Shown: positions 6,783 through 14,729, numbered from the stretch's first letter. The stretch: 21,329 nucleotides of DNA from Rickettsiales bacterium (GCA_017477855.1 JAFUUN010000036.1:1-21329); one strand, 5' to 3'. Notes: a model not told the origin generated them from the sequence alone. Translations and numbers: made by a program.

Positions 6783-7864
6783 CCTCTTCCACTGCACTGA
6801 CATCTTGCTTTATTGTATTCATTAAGTGAGTAGTTTGGATTTCCATGTTGCATTGGCCTCGCAGGATAATTCTGGTTGTAGGCATTATTCATAGCTTTTT
6901 GTTGCTGCTTATTTAACTTTGCTGGCGTTTTAATACCAATTTCATGCTCAGAAAATCCTGGTTTTGTTCCTGCCTTTTGTAAATGTTTTATACCATACTC
7001 AAAACCACGTCTCGTTTTTTTTTCTGTATCATTAATTACCATCTGAGCTGCTTCATTAATTTTCATAAGACCTCTGTGTATTTTCTTGGCCTCTTTATTA
7101 TAACCCATTTGTTTCAAAGACCTGCAAAGTGATATAATTCTCGGAATCATTGTTAAAACTTGTATGGCTAATACTCCAATCATTATTGCAGGATTGGACA
7201 TTATGGTTGGACTAAAAAAAGCCACTGCCGTCAATGACATTGATGCAACCGACAATGCCGTTGTGATTGTTCCAAATGTTTTGTTTTTCTTATCAATAGA
7301 GCTGTCTTTTTCTTTAATTCCTTTTGCAATACTGTTGTAAAGCTCAACATCCTTTTTTGTGCATGATGGGTGTGATAATCTATAAACAACTGCCGCCTGC
7401 ATTACGTCTTCACGCCGCATTACGAGTTTTCCACTTTCATCAAACTCAGTTTTAGCTCCCAATTGTTTTGCGCAGTTCATGAAATTTTGCGCTACGCCTG
7501 GATCTATTTTTTTGAGATCAATTGTGATTTCATCATCAATTGAAGCAGCAAACAGTTGTCCTCCCATGGCCAATCGCAATGGATCTGGATCTGTTGGTGC
7601 AAGAATATAAGTATCCCAACTTCGCTGTATTTCTGCAAACGAAGTTTTTCCTGCCTCAAGAGCATATTTCTGATCAAAAAAATCAGCCATGTTTGTTGCA
7701 AGAGTTTCAACTGGAACTTGTGGTATACTTCCTGGATCAATTCCGATATCTTTAGCTATTTCCTGTGCAAGGTTGTAATATTGTGTATCTAACTTACTAA
7801 ATGATGCTGGTGGCGCCGGTGGTGCAACGTTTGCTGGTGGTTGTGCAGGCGCATTAATTGACAT
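6779..7864 (-). CDS. Unknown protein with Pro/Ala-rich N-terminus and paired hydrophobic segments
   Basis: A 361-residue protein of no family I recognise. Residues 1-22 are Pro/Ala rich (repeats of PPA). Residues about 25-190 are soluble and mostly helical. Residues about 200-250 hold two hydrophobic segments (TALSVASMSLTAVAFF and AIMIGVLAIQVLTMIPRIISL) separated by a short turn, then a basic helix. The C-terminal 80 residues are basic and rich in Gln, Asn and Tyr, ending in a Cys/Gly tail (CQCSGRG). There is no N-terminal signal peptide. A hydrophobic hairpin without a signal is seen in some host-membrane effectors of intracellular bacteria, but nothing here proves export. It is a single gene with its own consensus promoter. 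Confidence 0.75.
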   Translation of the reverse strand: MSINAPAQPPANVAPPAPPASFSKLDTQYYNLAQEIAKDIGIDPGSIPQVPVETLATNMADFFDQKYALEAGKTSFAEIQRSWDTYILAPTDPDPLRLAMGGQLFAASIDDEITIDLKKIDPGVAQNFMNCAKQLGAKTEFDESGKLVMRREDVMQAAVVYRLSHPSCTKKDVELYNSIAKGIKEKDSSIDKKNKTFGTITTALSVASMSLTAVAFFSPTIMSNPAIMIGVLAIQVLTMIPRIISLCRSLKQMGYNKEAKKIHRGLMKINEAAQMVINDTEKKTRRGFEYGIKHLQKAGTKPGFSEHEIGIKTPAKLNKQQQKAMNNAYNQNYPARPMQHGNPNYSLNEYNKARCQCSGRG

Positions 7865-7874
7865 ATGTATCTAT

Positions 7875-7903
7875 ATCTTATCTAAAATATGTAAAATTGT
7901 CAA
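7875..7903 (-). promoter_or_regulatory. Sigma-70-type promoter for the 361-residue protein
   Basis: On the minus strand, TTGACA (7903-7898) is separated by exactly 17 bp from TAAGAT (7880-7875, 4/6 to consensus). The start codon at 7864 is only 10 bases beyond the -10 box, which predicts a leader of about 4 bases. Confidence 0.55.
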
Positions 7904-8021
7904 ATTTTTTGATAAAAAAATGCGTTTGTATTACCCTCCCCACTCCCCCCACCACTACAAAAAAAAACAAAACAAAATAAAATAAGAGCAAGATTACATA
8001 TGTGTGGTTGAGTAGCACAGG

Positions 8022-8074
8022 GCGCATTTGCTTAAAATGGCGCAGTAAGGAGGATAAAAATGGCAAATGTGTAG
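8022..8074 (+). promoter_or_regulatory. Hairpin, strong Shine-Dalgarno and four-codon ORF ahead of rbfA
   Basis: A hairpin (GCGCATTT 8022-8029 with AAAT-G-GCGC 8035-8043, one bulged G) is followed by AAGGAGG (8047-8053) and, six bases later, by ATG at 8060. This start reads Met-Ala-Asn-Val and stops at TAG (8072-8074). The four codons are in the same frame as rbfA, whose first ATG is at 8084. It may be a leader peptide, a nonsense mutation near the true rbfA start, or a read-through site. Confidence 0.45.
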
Positions 8075-8083
8075 CTTTTATCA

Positions 8084-8503
8084 ATGCAACAAAAACAAAT
8101 CTTGACTTTTATACTATTAAAAAAAAATTCAAATGTGGTTTACACTCCATCAAAGCGACAATTGCAAATTGGCGAAGAAATAAAAAGACATACATCTGTT
8201 TGGCTCAATGACATGATTGATGCAAAAATGGATAATGACTTTTTAACCATAATGCGCGCAACTGTTAGCAAGGATTTGAAATACTGCAAGATATATTATA
8301 GGTGCAAAATTGCTAATAAAGACAATTTTCAACATATACTTGATGGATGTGTAAATAAAATTGCAAATTTGACTTATAAGCAACTAAAATTGCGTGTTCG
8401 TCCTGAGATACGTTTTTGTTTTGATGAAGTTCTTGAACTTCTTGATAAGGTTGAAAAAACGTTGAAAGATAACCATATTGATTACAAAAATGGGGAGGAA
8501 TAA
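8084..8503 (+). CDS. rbfA: Ribosome-binding factor A
   Basis: RbfA binds the immature 30S subunit near the 5' end of helix 1 of 16S rRNA and helps its maturation, notably in the cold. The 139-residue reading shows the RbfA pattern: an N-terminal helix RQLQIGEEIKRHTSVWLNDM, the strand MRATVSKDLKYCKIYYRC (matching the family's S-x-D-L-x-x-A-x-V-Y region), and the KH-like part KIANLTYKQLKLRVRPEIRF (family: R-x-x-L-x-x-x-x-x-L-R-x-x-P-x-L-x-F). RbfA usually begins about 10 residues before the first helix, so the true start may be the GTG at 8135 rather than ATG 8084. The strong SD upstream serves only a four-codon ORF in the same frame. It overlaps ksgA by 14 bp, giving a small 30S-maturation operon. 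Confidence 0.8.
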   Translation: MQQKQILTFILLKKNSNVVYTPSKRQLQIGEEIKRHTSVWLNDMIDAKMDNDFLTIMRATVSKDLKYCKIYYRCKIANKDNFQHILDGCVNKIANLTYKQLKLRVRPEIRFCFDEVLELLDKVEKTLKDNHIDYKNGEE

Positions 8504-9341
8504 GTTTATCAATAACAAAAAATACCAGCAAGTACTTGCTAAAAAATCATTAGGACAGAACTTTTTGCAAGATATTTCTGTTGTTGAACGCATTTGCGAG
8601 AGCACTAAAATTGCTGGCAAAACCATTCTTGAAGTTGGTCCCGGAACTGGTTTTTTGACGAAACAAATCATAAAATTAATACCAAAAGAACTTATTTTGA
8701 TAGAAAAAGATAACAGGATGATTGATATTTTGAATGGCCTGATTGGCGTCAACCAAGACGTAAATATCAAATTGTTCAATGAGGACGCACAAATGTTTAA
8801 TTTATTTGAACATTTTGACAAAAAAATCACAATTATCGCAAATTTGCCATATAATATTGGCACTACGCTCGTAATGAACTGGGTTGAACAAATTGAACAA
8901 ATTGAACAAATGGTTTTGATGCTACAAAAAGAAGTTGTTGAACGACTTTGCGCCAAGCCAAACAGTGGCGACTATGGCCGAATTCCAGTGCTTGTGCAGT
9001 CTGTTTGCGATGTTGAACATTTATTCGATGTCCGTCCAGAGTGCTTCAATCCGCAGCCAAAAGTTATGTCAGCAGTAGTAAAAATAACGCCAAAACAAGC
9101 TGCTGAGCAACCAACAAAGGAAGAATATAAATATCTCAGTTTGCTATGTAAAATAGCGTTCTCACAGCGACGAAAGAAACTTGTAAATGTGTTAAAAAAT
9201 GACGCAAATTTTCAAAATAAGTTCAAAAATTTTGACATTTGTGCTTTCATTCCCGCAGATGCCCGCGCTGAAAACATCACTATCAGCGAATACCTCAAAA
9301 TAGTGCGTGAGTTCCTAAAAACTAAACCCAAAGGTCAATAA
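8490..9341 (+). CDS. ksgA: 16S rRNA (adenine-N6,N6) dimethyltransferase
   Basis: KsgA dimethylates two adjacent adenines in the 3'-terminal helix of 16S rRNA using S-adenosylmethionine, late in 30S assembly. The 283-residue protein has SLGQNFL (20-26), the SAM-binding loop EVGPGTG (48-54), the acidic partner IEKD (71-74), and the catalytic NLPYN (118-122). The LQKEVVERL and GRIPVLVQ segments and the C-terminal helical domain are intact. I start at ATG 8490 (21 residues before LGQNFL) rather than a possible TTG at 8478. Residues VEQIEQIEQ come from a 9-bp tandem repeat at 8883-8909. The segment keeps about the same length as in E. coli KsgA as I recall it. The last 20 bp overlap the convergent lipoprotein gene. 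Confidence 0.95.
   Translation: MGRNKFINNKKYQQVLAKKSLGQNFLQDISVVERICESTKIAGKTILEVGPGTGFLTKQIIKLIPKELILIEKDNRMIDILNGLIGVNQDVNIKLFNEDAQMFNLFEHFDKKITIIANLPYNIGTTLVMNWVEQIEQIEQMVLMLQKEVVERLCAKPNSGDYGRIPVLVQSVCDVEHLFDVRPECFNPQPKVMSAVVKITPKQAAEQPTKEEYKYLSLLCKIAFSQRRKKLVNVLKNDANFQNKFKNFDICAFIPADARAENITISEYLKIVREFLKTKPKGQ
8883..8909 (+). repeat. Three tandem 9-bp units inside ksgA
   Basis: GTTGAACAA, ATTGAACAA and ATTGAACAA follow one another and encode VEQ-IEQ-IEQ. The unit is a multiple of three, so copy changes would keep the frame. Confidence 0.7.
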
Positions 9342-10848
9342 ATTCCGTGTCACTGTCGTTCTTGATGTTAAACCTTCTATTCTCAATGACTTTTTCTGCA
9401 CCGTTGCTCCTATTGACGCTCACAATTTCAAGGTCATAAGCGCCCGGCCCAACGCTGTCTGAGCCCACAAAAATGTTTGATGGCAACGACACCCACTGAC
9501 GAATATCATACATTCCGCTGTCCTCAATGGACTGTCTGCAAACCTCAAAACCAGCTACGGCAAGCACAGTATTCATATCCACGCCACTTGAAGCACGCCC
9601 GCCATATACATAGCCATATGATCTTGAACTCCTGCTTCGGCTTGACATAATCATGTTATAGGCTGTCGTCAGACAGGCAATATATTTGGCTTCGGCGGCG
9701 GCAATAATGGATGCATGGATGCTATCAATTTTCTCCTGGAACTCATTGTATGCAATCTCCGATATCGGCTCCGCAAGCACAATCTTGTTCCGCTTGACAA
9801 CACTGCCATTCTTTTTTATCCTATAATAATACTTGTATTTCGGCGCTTTGACCTCTACATAAGGCAACTCAACATATATCGGTCTGTTCCGCAAAACAAG
9901 CGTTGCAACACTCATCAGGTGCACTCTGGTACCTAAACTTATCCCAGTTATGTCCTTTTTTTTAACCTTTTTTAGTGCCACACCATCCTCACGCAGGATA
10001 ATCTGCAAATTAACTTTTTTGTCATGCTTCAACCTCTCAATTTGCCTGTCCGCAAACTCGTTGATGTCTTTGACATACTCATTATTTTTGTCAATAAACC
10101 TTTGGCGCACATCCGGCTTGTCAAGGTTTTTCACAAAATTGTCGCTATTTGTGTTAAAAAGTTTATACACCGCCATCCTATTTAAGACCACGTCTTTGGC
10201 ATCTTCGTAAAGGTGCTTAGCAGTTTGCAGATCATATCCGCCGCCAATTTTTTCACTGATAAACGCGCCCCACAACTTCATTAGCAGATCATCAATGTAG
10301 AGCCGATCATCCTTCGCGATGTTCCTGCTTTTCATCCAGCTATGCCATTCCAAAATGCTTGACCTTGCGGAATACAATTTTTGTCGTTTCTCGCTTGGCG
10401 ACATCTCTTTTTTTTGCATTACACCCACTGGTCTGCATTGTCCTTCGCTGAAAACATGGTAGTTGGCAAGCGAGCGGTAAAATCTTGTCAAGGAATTTTC
10501 GTAGCTTGTCCCATAATAAGTGTCCTGGCCGAGGCTCAACGCTGATGCAATTTTGTCAGAAATGTCAACTGTATATTGATTTTTTGTTGTCTCGAAGGCC
10601 TTGTCAAACCACTCAACAGCACCACAATAATTGCCATTGACAAACTGTGCATTCCCATTCTCCAACTCATTCAAATATTCCGATTCCTCACCAGGCAAAA
10701 AGTTCTTCTTTGATGTGATTTGTTCAATTTTTTTTGCATCTTTACTTGCAACGGCACTTATCAAGAGTTGCTGATTTTCACGGTACTCATGGCTAGCACA
10801 CCCACATAATAAGAGTACAAAAACTGCGCTGGCAAAAAAATGGCGCAT
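9322..10848 (-). CDS. Outer-membrane-type lipoprotein, COG3014-like
   Basis: A 508-residue protein. Residues 1-17 form a lipoprotein signal with lipobox LLCGC, the Cys being the lipidation site. The body has an N-terminal helical part with TPR-like pattern (YLNELENGNAQFVNGNYCGAVEWFDKAF), a long middle, and a C-terminal beta domain. That domain holds DIRQWVSLPSNIFVG and a following G-A-Y-D-L-E segment, which I recognise from COG3014 proteins of the LpoB neighbourhood in gammaproteobacteria. It starts 1 bp after the lpoB-like stop, so the genes are co-transcribed. The probable role is in envelope or cell-wall assembly with the neighbouring LpoB-like protein, inferred from context. The 3' end overlaps ksgA by 20 bp on the other strand. 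Confidence 0.7.
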   Translation of the reverse strand: MRHFFASAVFVLLLCGCASHEYRENQQLLISAVASKDAKKIEQITSKKNFLPGEESEYLNELENGNAQFVNGNYCGAVEWFDKAFETTKNQYTVDISDKIASALSLGQDTYYGTSYENSLTRFYRSLANYHVFSEGQCRPVGVMQKKEMSPSEKRQKLYSARSSILEWHSWMKSRNIAKDDRLYIDDLLMKLWGAFISEKIGGGYDLQTAKHLYEDAKDVVLNRMAVYKLFNTNSDNFVKNLDKPDVRQRFIDKNNEYVKDINEFADRQIERLKHDKKVNLQIILREDGVALKKVKKKDITGISLGTRVHLMSVATLVLRNRPIYVELPYVEVKAPKYKYYYRIKKNGSVVKRNKIVLAEPISEIAYNEFQEKIDSIHASIIAAAEAKYIACLTTAYNMIMSSRSRSSRSYGYVYGGRASSGVDMNTVLAVAGFEVCRQSIEDSGMYDIRQWVSLPSNIFVGSDSVGPGAYDLEIVSVNRSNGAEKVIENRRFNIKNDSDTEFIDLWV

Positions 10849-10849
10849 A

Positions 10850-11470
10850 TTACCAGCGGTATCCCGACCTTTCCGAATACTTTGAAACCTTATATCTGCC
10901 CCTCATTTTCTCCACGCCGCTTTCAATGTCAGTTACGCGGAGGTTTACTGAATATTCCTTCAATGTTTTTCCAGCAAACATTTCTGGCTTCATATTGACG
11001 TTTCCAAAAATTATCATGTCTGCGCCGGCTGCCTTGCCAATACTTTTCACATCTTTAGCATTAACCATTCCATCATTTTGGTATCTAATTTCTTTCAAAA
11101 TTCTGTTTCTTGCTGCCTCGTCTATAAGCACAACTTCGCCACCAGCAGAAAGCTCATTCAGCAACTCATCATTCAAATCTTGAATTGGGAAATAAGCGTC
11201 GGCCGTATTATTCTGTATTTCAGCAACAAATAGTTTTGGTTTCCTACCTTGGAATGTTTTCAAATATTGTTGATAACCTTTGTGCTGCAACATTTGCTTG
11301 ATGATTGAATTCACGGCATTTGTTGTATCAGTTGCAAGCCATCCATCAGTTATCTCGTTGGCCATTTCATCGCCCTGAGCTGTTGTCATCCTCTGTGCCT
11401 TCATTGAAGGACCACATGCAGTCAATACTGACGCCATGACGACCAATGCAAGAAAATCTATTTTTTTCAT
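10850..11470 (-). CDS. LpoB-like penicillin-binding-protein activator lipoprotein
   Basis: A 206-residue protein, close to E. coli LpoB (213). Residues 1-19 are a lipoprotein signal ending in LTAC. The mature part shows the PF13036-type domain: KLFVAEIQNNTADAYFPIQD (strand plus N-T-x-D-x-x-Y), LNDELLNELSAGGEVVLID, AARNRILKEIRYQ, then GKAAGADMIIFGNV and a final strand with LRVTDIESG. LpoB sits in the outer membrane and activates the peptidoglycan synthase PBP1b through the periplasm. The start ATG overlaps the preceding stop by 4 bp (ATGA). If correct, the organism keeps a working peptidoglycan machine. The long Lpo linker is short here, so it may act on a different partner. Confidence 0.75.
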   Translation of the reverse strand: MKKIDFLALVVMASVLTACGPSMKAQRMTTAQGDEMANEITDGWLATDTTNAVNSIIKQMLQHKGYQQYLKTFQGRKPKLFVAEIQNNTADAYFPIQDLNDELLNELSAGGEVVLIDEAARNRILKEIRYQNDGMVNAKDVKSIGKAAGADMIIFGNVNMKPEMFAGKTLKEYSVNLRVTDIESGVEKMRGRYKVSKYSERSGYRW

Positions 11471-12393
11471 ACCAACAAACTATCAATATTAGATTTTACG
11501 TATTCAACCACGCGCGCCTTCATCTTTTCAATAGCCTGTTGCTTATTTCTGCCTGTCTCGTAAAGTTCAACATTCAGCTGTCCAATTGTGTTGTTGCCTT
11601 TCAAACATCTCAAACTAACTGATACCAAATATTTCTCAAATCCTTTGACATTTAAATAACCCTTCTCAATCAGTGCATTTCCGACAATTTTTCTGTCATA
11701 TTTTTCATCATTTTCACCAGCAAGTTTGTCGCGGTTCTCAATGATCTGCTCTGTCAAAACGGTGCCAAGATTAAACTCCTCGTCCGTAATCATCAACTTA
11801 TAAGTCAACGGTTCACCTTTTGCGGCATAAATATCATCCAACGAGATTTTCTCAGGAATTTTCTTACCAGTCAAAAACAAATATCTTTTATTCAAGTCCT
11901 CACGCTGTTTATACATTGTTTTCAATACTGTAAAATGCACAGGTTTTTGCTCCATCGCAATCTGCATTTGCGTATCAACGGCATCAATGTCAAACTTAAT
12001 ATCATTCTCCACTTTTGACTTGTCAAGTACCGCATAGGCATAATGCATACCGCTTTCGTCAATATAATCTTCCTTGATATAGACACCGCTTAACACATCG
12101 TCCGTTGTTTCATCAATATAGCTAGAAGCACTCTCTTCTGTATTATTTCCACTTTGTTCTATTAAGGAAGTAAAATTGCCTTTCACACCTACATTGAACT
12201 GCTTTGCAATTTCGTTGCGTGCATTTGAAAACGAAGATAAAAGTGTACTACCCTCACCTACGGCACAAATTTCACCACTTCTGCAAAATGCAGCCGGTTT
12301 GTTGATCCAGCCTGGCAAATCAGATGCACCAGCCAAATCAGCTATACTAACAAACCCGATTGCAGTAAGTAAAATTACATACTTGGCCCTCAT
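11467..12393 (-). CDS. Secreted LPP20-like protein
   Basis: A 308-residue protein with a Sec signal (residues 1-23, core VILLTAIGFVSIADLAG, cleavage near AGA-S). It has no lipobox Cys. Just after it comes the LPP20 signature: LPGWINKP, then ICAVGEGSTLLSSFSNARNE with the typical V-G-x-G and Ala/Asn spacing, and a following helix. The rest is mixed alpha/beta with a run of Lys/Glu-rich helices. LPP20-family proteins are envelope proteins of unclear role, often beside LpoB genes. It lies 6 bp after the preceding gene and overlaps the next by 4 bp. Confidence 0.65.
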   Translation of the reverse strand: MRAKYVILLTAIGFVSIADLAGASDLPGWINKPAAFCRSGEICAVGEGSTLLSSFSNARNEIAKQFNVGVKGNFTSLIEQSGNNTEESASSYIDETTDDVLSGVYIKEDYIDESGMHYAYAVLDKSKVENDIKFDIDAVDTQMQIAMEQKPVHFTVLKTMYKQREDLNKRYLFLTGKKIPEKISLDDIYAAKGEPLTYKLMITDEEFNLGTVLTEQIIENRDKLAGENDEKYDRKIVGNALIEKGYLNVKGFEKYLVSVSLRCLKGNNTIGQLNVELYETGRNKQQAIEKMKARVVEYVKSNIDSLLV

Positions 12394-12399
12394 AAATCG

Positions 12400-13038
12400 C
12401 TATTTAACAGCAATGGTCATGTTTTTTGCAGTCGCTGACTTATTTGTTGCATTTTTCTGCAACTTGTTTACAGCGTTCTGCGTCTTTGCGTTTTGTTTTT
12501 TAATTGTGTTTGTATTGTATGTTTTTGTAAAATCGTCAAGTGTGCTTTTTTTGACCCTCACAACTGCATAACAAGAATATACCTTGCTGTCGGCATCGGC
12601 ACCCAAGTCAACCTTGTAATTCTTCTGTTCCCAGTAGCTTGCGACTGTCTCAATGCCACCAAGTTTTGAGTTCAAATTCTTTTCAAGAGCGGCGCCGGTT
12701 TGCTGGTCAACCTCACCATTTACATTTACGGCATCATCAACGAAACGGCTTCTAATTTTTTGTTTTATATCAGACACAGCTTTTTCACTTGCTCTGGCAT
12801 CTGCACCCTTCTGGCAAAGTGTCTTATTTATATTCTCAAAATCACCAACAAAATATTTATAATCTTCGTTGTCTTTGCTAATGGCTTCAACATTCTCAAT
12901 CCAAGCTGGGCGTTCTTGCAATGATGCATCCGCGATGGTGTAAGAAAATTTCTCTCTTTCAGGCGCATTTGAAGCGCATGCGCTGATAAATAGTGAGCCC
13001 ACGGCAACCAAAGATGTAAAACAAAAGATTTTCTTCAT
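12400..13038 (-). CDS. LPP20-like lipoprotein, first gene of the envelope operon
   Basis: A 212-residue protein from the ATG at 13038. Six further in-frame codons upstream (to 13056) would put MLAQLL before the MKK signal start, which is unlikely. Residues 1-22 form a lipoprotein signal with Cys in ISAC. The mature part has PAWIENVE, YKYFVGDF and an Ala-rich helix, the same order as the LPP20 pattern of the next gene. The two are therefore probably distant paralogues. The C-terminal 40 residues are Lys, Asn, Thr and Ala rich and look disordered. A TTGACA box lies at 13079-13074 on the minus strand, 35 bp before the start, but no good -10 box follows it. Confidence 0.65.
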   Translation of the reverse strand: MKKIFCFTSLVAVGSLFISACASNAPEREKFSYTIADASLQERPAWIENVEAISKDNEDYKYFVGDFENINKTLCQKGADARASEKAVSDIKQKIRSRFVDDAVNVNGEVDQQTGAALEKNLNSKLGGIETVASYWEQKNYKVDLGADADSKVYSCYAVVRVKKSTLDDFTKTYNTNTIKKQNAKTQNAVNKLQKNATNKSATAKNMTIAVK

Positions 13039-13151
13039 AAGCAATTGCGCCAGCAACCAGCTAGTTTTATAATTGTCAAGCTTTTTTCATATTCTTATAT
13101 CATTATCGCAATCCGGTGCCCACAACAAACTTAACTAAAACCAAATCTTGA
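13039..13151. other. Upstream region of the lipoprotein operon
   Basis: No gene is visible here. It holds a TTGACA box at 13074-13079 (minus strand) with an overlapping TATAAA at 13071-13066. Neither pairs with a clear partner box at standard spacing, so the promoter is uncertain. Confidence 0.35.
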
Positions 13152-13461
13152 ATATATCCTTTTGAGTTTGATGATGGGTTTTATGATTGGCAATTATCAT
13201 ATTACAGAAAAGAATGTAAAGCAAAAAAACACATTGTTGGCGTTAACAACAAAGCTTGCTTCAAGACAAATTATGGTAATCTTTTTGATTTACCAAAAGG
13301 CAATAATTTGGTAACAATTGATACAAGATTGACACCGGTGCATGTTAATGTTTTAGGGGGGCATCGGTAACATACAAAGGAGAAAAGCTGTAGCAAGCAT
13401 TATTTCTAATAATCTTATGACTAAAAACAAGAGCAAGAAAAAAGAATGGACAATTAAATAA
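13152..13461 (+). pseudogene. Possible gene remnant with a frameshift in a G run
   Basis: A frame without any start codon is open for 72 codons from 13152 (IYPFEFDDGFYDWQLSYYRK...) and stops at 13368-13370. The stop lies just after a run of six G (13356-13361). If one G is removed, the reading continues for about 33 more codons (GGIGNIQRRKAVASIISNN...) to TAA at 13459-13461. The combined product of about 103 residues has a natural-looking composition but matches no family I know. It could be the decayed 3' end of a lost gene. Long open runs can occur by chance, and another plus-strand ORF (13171 onward, about 51 codons) overlaps it, so confidence is low. Confidence 0.35.
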
Positions 13462-13490
13462 TTTGAATACAGAACGGGCGGACATTAATA

Positions 13491-14282
13491 ATGCTCTTTG
13501 ATACACACTGTCATTTGAACTATCACAACGATGAGGAGTTGACGCATATTATCAAAAATGCCAAGGACTTTGGTCTACAATACATAATGCATGCAGGTGC
13601 GCGGCCAGATGAAATTGACCGACAGATTGATATTTGCAACAAATTTAGTGATAGCGAGTTGACAATCAGGTGCGGATTTGCATGTCATCCTGAGGAGGTT
13701 CAAAAATTTGGCGTGATGGCTGTTGAAGAGCTCAAAACCATTGCAACAAAGGATAAAAATATCATTGCAATTGGTGAGACGGGGCTTGATACGCACGTGC
13801 CAGAAAACGAGGACTTTTTTGACGCACAGGTGAAGAGTTTTGAAAACCACATTGCAGCAGCACTTGAATTAGATTTGCCGATAATCATTCACTCACGGGC
13901 TGAACAAGCGGTTGCGCGTGCGGTAGAAATGATACAGTTTTACGCCAAGGAGCGCAATTTCCGCGCGGTGCTGCATAGCTACACAGGAGACATTGAAAAT
14001 GCCAAGCGCGCCCTTGACTGCGGAGTTTATATCTCATTCAACGGTATTGCAACATTCAAAAACGCGCATGATGTCAGGGAAATCGCTAAGCTTGTGCCAC
14101 GCGATCTCATGCTGGTTGAAACGGACGCACCGTTTTTGTCGCCCGTTCCAGTGCGCGGCAAGCCATGTGAGACAGGATTTGTCTACCACACAGCCAAATT
14201 TTTGAGCCAATTTCTTGAAATTGATTTTGAAACCTTCTGCGCCAAAACCACAGAAAATGGGAGGAGGTTATTTGGTGTATAA
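13491..14282 (+). CDS. tatD: TatD-family metal-dependent deoxyribonuclease
   Basis: TatD-family enzymes are TIM-barrel hydrolases with two metal ions that act as 3'-5' DNA exonucleases; some members recycle D-Tyr-tRNA or other substrates. The 263 residues match the family length (about 260). Visible motifs are DTHCHL (4-9; His6 and His8 metal ligands), IGETGLD (94-100; the Glu ligand), IIIHSR, VLHSYTG, and ETDAPFLSPVPVRGKP near residue 205-220 with the metal Asp. The usual GLD-Y/F after the Glu motif is GLDTH here. The gene stands alone between two longer gaps, with no Shine-Dalgarno and no terminator I can see. Confidence 0.93.
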   Translation: MLFDTHCHLNYHNDEELTHIIKNAKDFGLQYIMHAGARPDEIDRQIDICNKFSDSELTIRCGFACHPEEVQKFGVMAVEELKTIATKDKNIIAIGETGLDTHVPENEDFFDAQVKSFENHIAAALELDLPIIIHSRAEQAVARAVEMIQFYAKERNFRAVLHSYTGDIENAKRALDCGVYISFNGIATFKNAHDVREIAKLVPRDLMLVETDAPFLSPVPVRGKPCETGFVYHTAKFLSQFLEIDFETFCAKTTENGRRLFGV

Positions 14283-14464
14283 CCATTTCACATCCTCCAT
14301 TACTTTAATAAAATTACAACCGTATTTATTATCCTTACTTGAATTGTATATTACTTTATGGGCTCATTGCTAAGCCTTTCATAACAATATTTTTCATCAT
14401 TTACTGTTTGAATGCCAAAATTTACCTGCTCCCGGCCTACCATCATCAATTTTTTGCACCCAGC
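14283..14464. other. Short AT-rich gap after tatD
   Basis: I see no gene, hairpin terminator or repeat here. A plus-strand ORF beginning at 14339 has no family features and overlaps the better minus-strand candidate. Confidence 0.4.
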
Positions 14465-14716
14465 TCACTTGTCATTTTTACAGATAAAGCCCCTTGCGTA
14501 TTGTTTTGTAATGACACTTCCGTTGATACAATTATAAACAAAAATAATGCATGTGACCGTATAATAACCTAAACCAAGAATAATACGCTGTATCTTGGCA
14601 CGGCCAACAATCTGTCTTCCAACTAAAAGAGAACCTACAAGAAGTGATAATATTAATAGATAGTATAAATAAGAAAATGGAAATATTAAGATGTAGTTGC
14701 AATTTAAAACCACCAT
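14465..14716 (-). CDS. Small two-helix membrane protein (hypothetical)
   Basis: An 83-residue product from the ATG at 14716. The first helix is IFPFSYLYYLLILSLLVGSLLVG, then a basic loop GRQIVGRAKIQR, then the second helix IILGLGYYTVTCIIFVYNCI and a short basic tail. The positive loop and balanced helices look like a real membrane protein, and the codon use is unremarkable. No family is recognised. Its start lies within a few bases of the opposing helicase start, so the two 5' ends nearly touch. If the helicase begins at TTG 14697, the genes overlap head to head. A chance hydrophobic frame remains possible. Confidence 0.5.
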   Translation of the reverse strand: MVVLNCNYILIFPFSYLYYLLILSLLVGSLLVGRQIVGRAKIQRIILGLGYYTVTCIIFVYNCINGSVITKQYARGFICKNDK

Positions 14717-14729
14717 CCTTATCTGGCTT

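Noticed and set aside
7928..7982. C-rich and A-rich low-complexity stretch between the 361-residue gene and rbfA as a CRISPR or iteron-like array
   Set aside because: It has no regularly spaced repeat unit; it is simple-sequence DNA.
8060..8092. Mini-ORF Met-Ala-Asn as a tmRNA tag sequence
   Set aside because: There is no tRNA-Ala-like domain nearby and the ORF is too short to be a tag.
8883..8909. Tandem repeat in ksgA as a disruptive expansion
   Set aside because: Compared with E. coli KsgA from memory, the segment between NLPYN and LQKEV keeps about the same length, so the repeat does not appear to enlarge the protein.
14339..14572. 77-residue plus-strand ORF after tatD
   Set aside because: It overlaps a more convincing membrane-protein frame on the other strand and shows no regular helix pattern or start signal.
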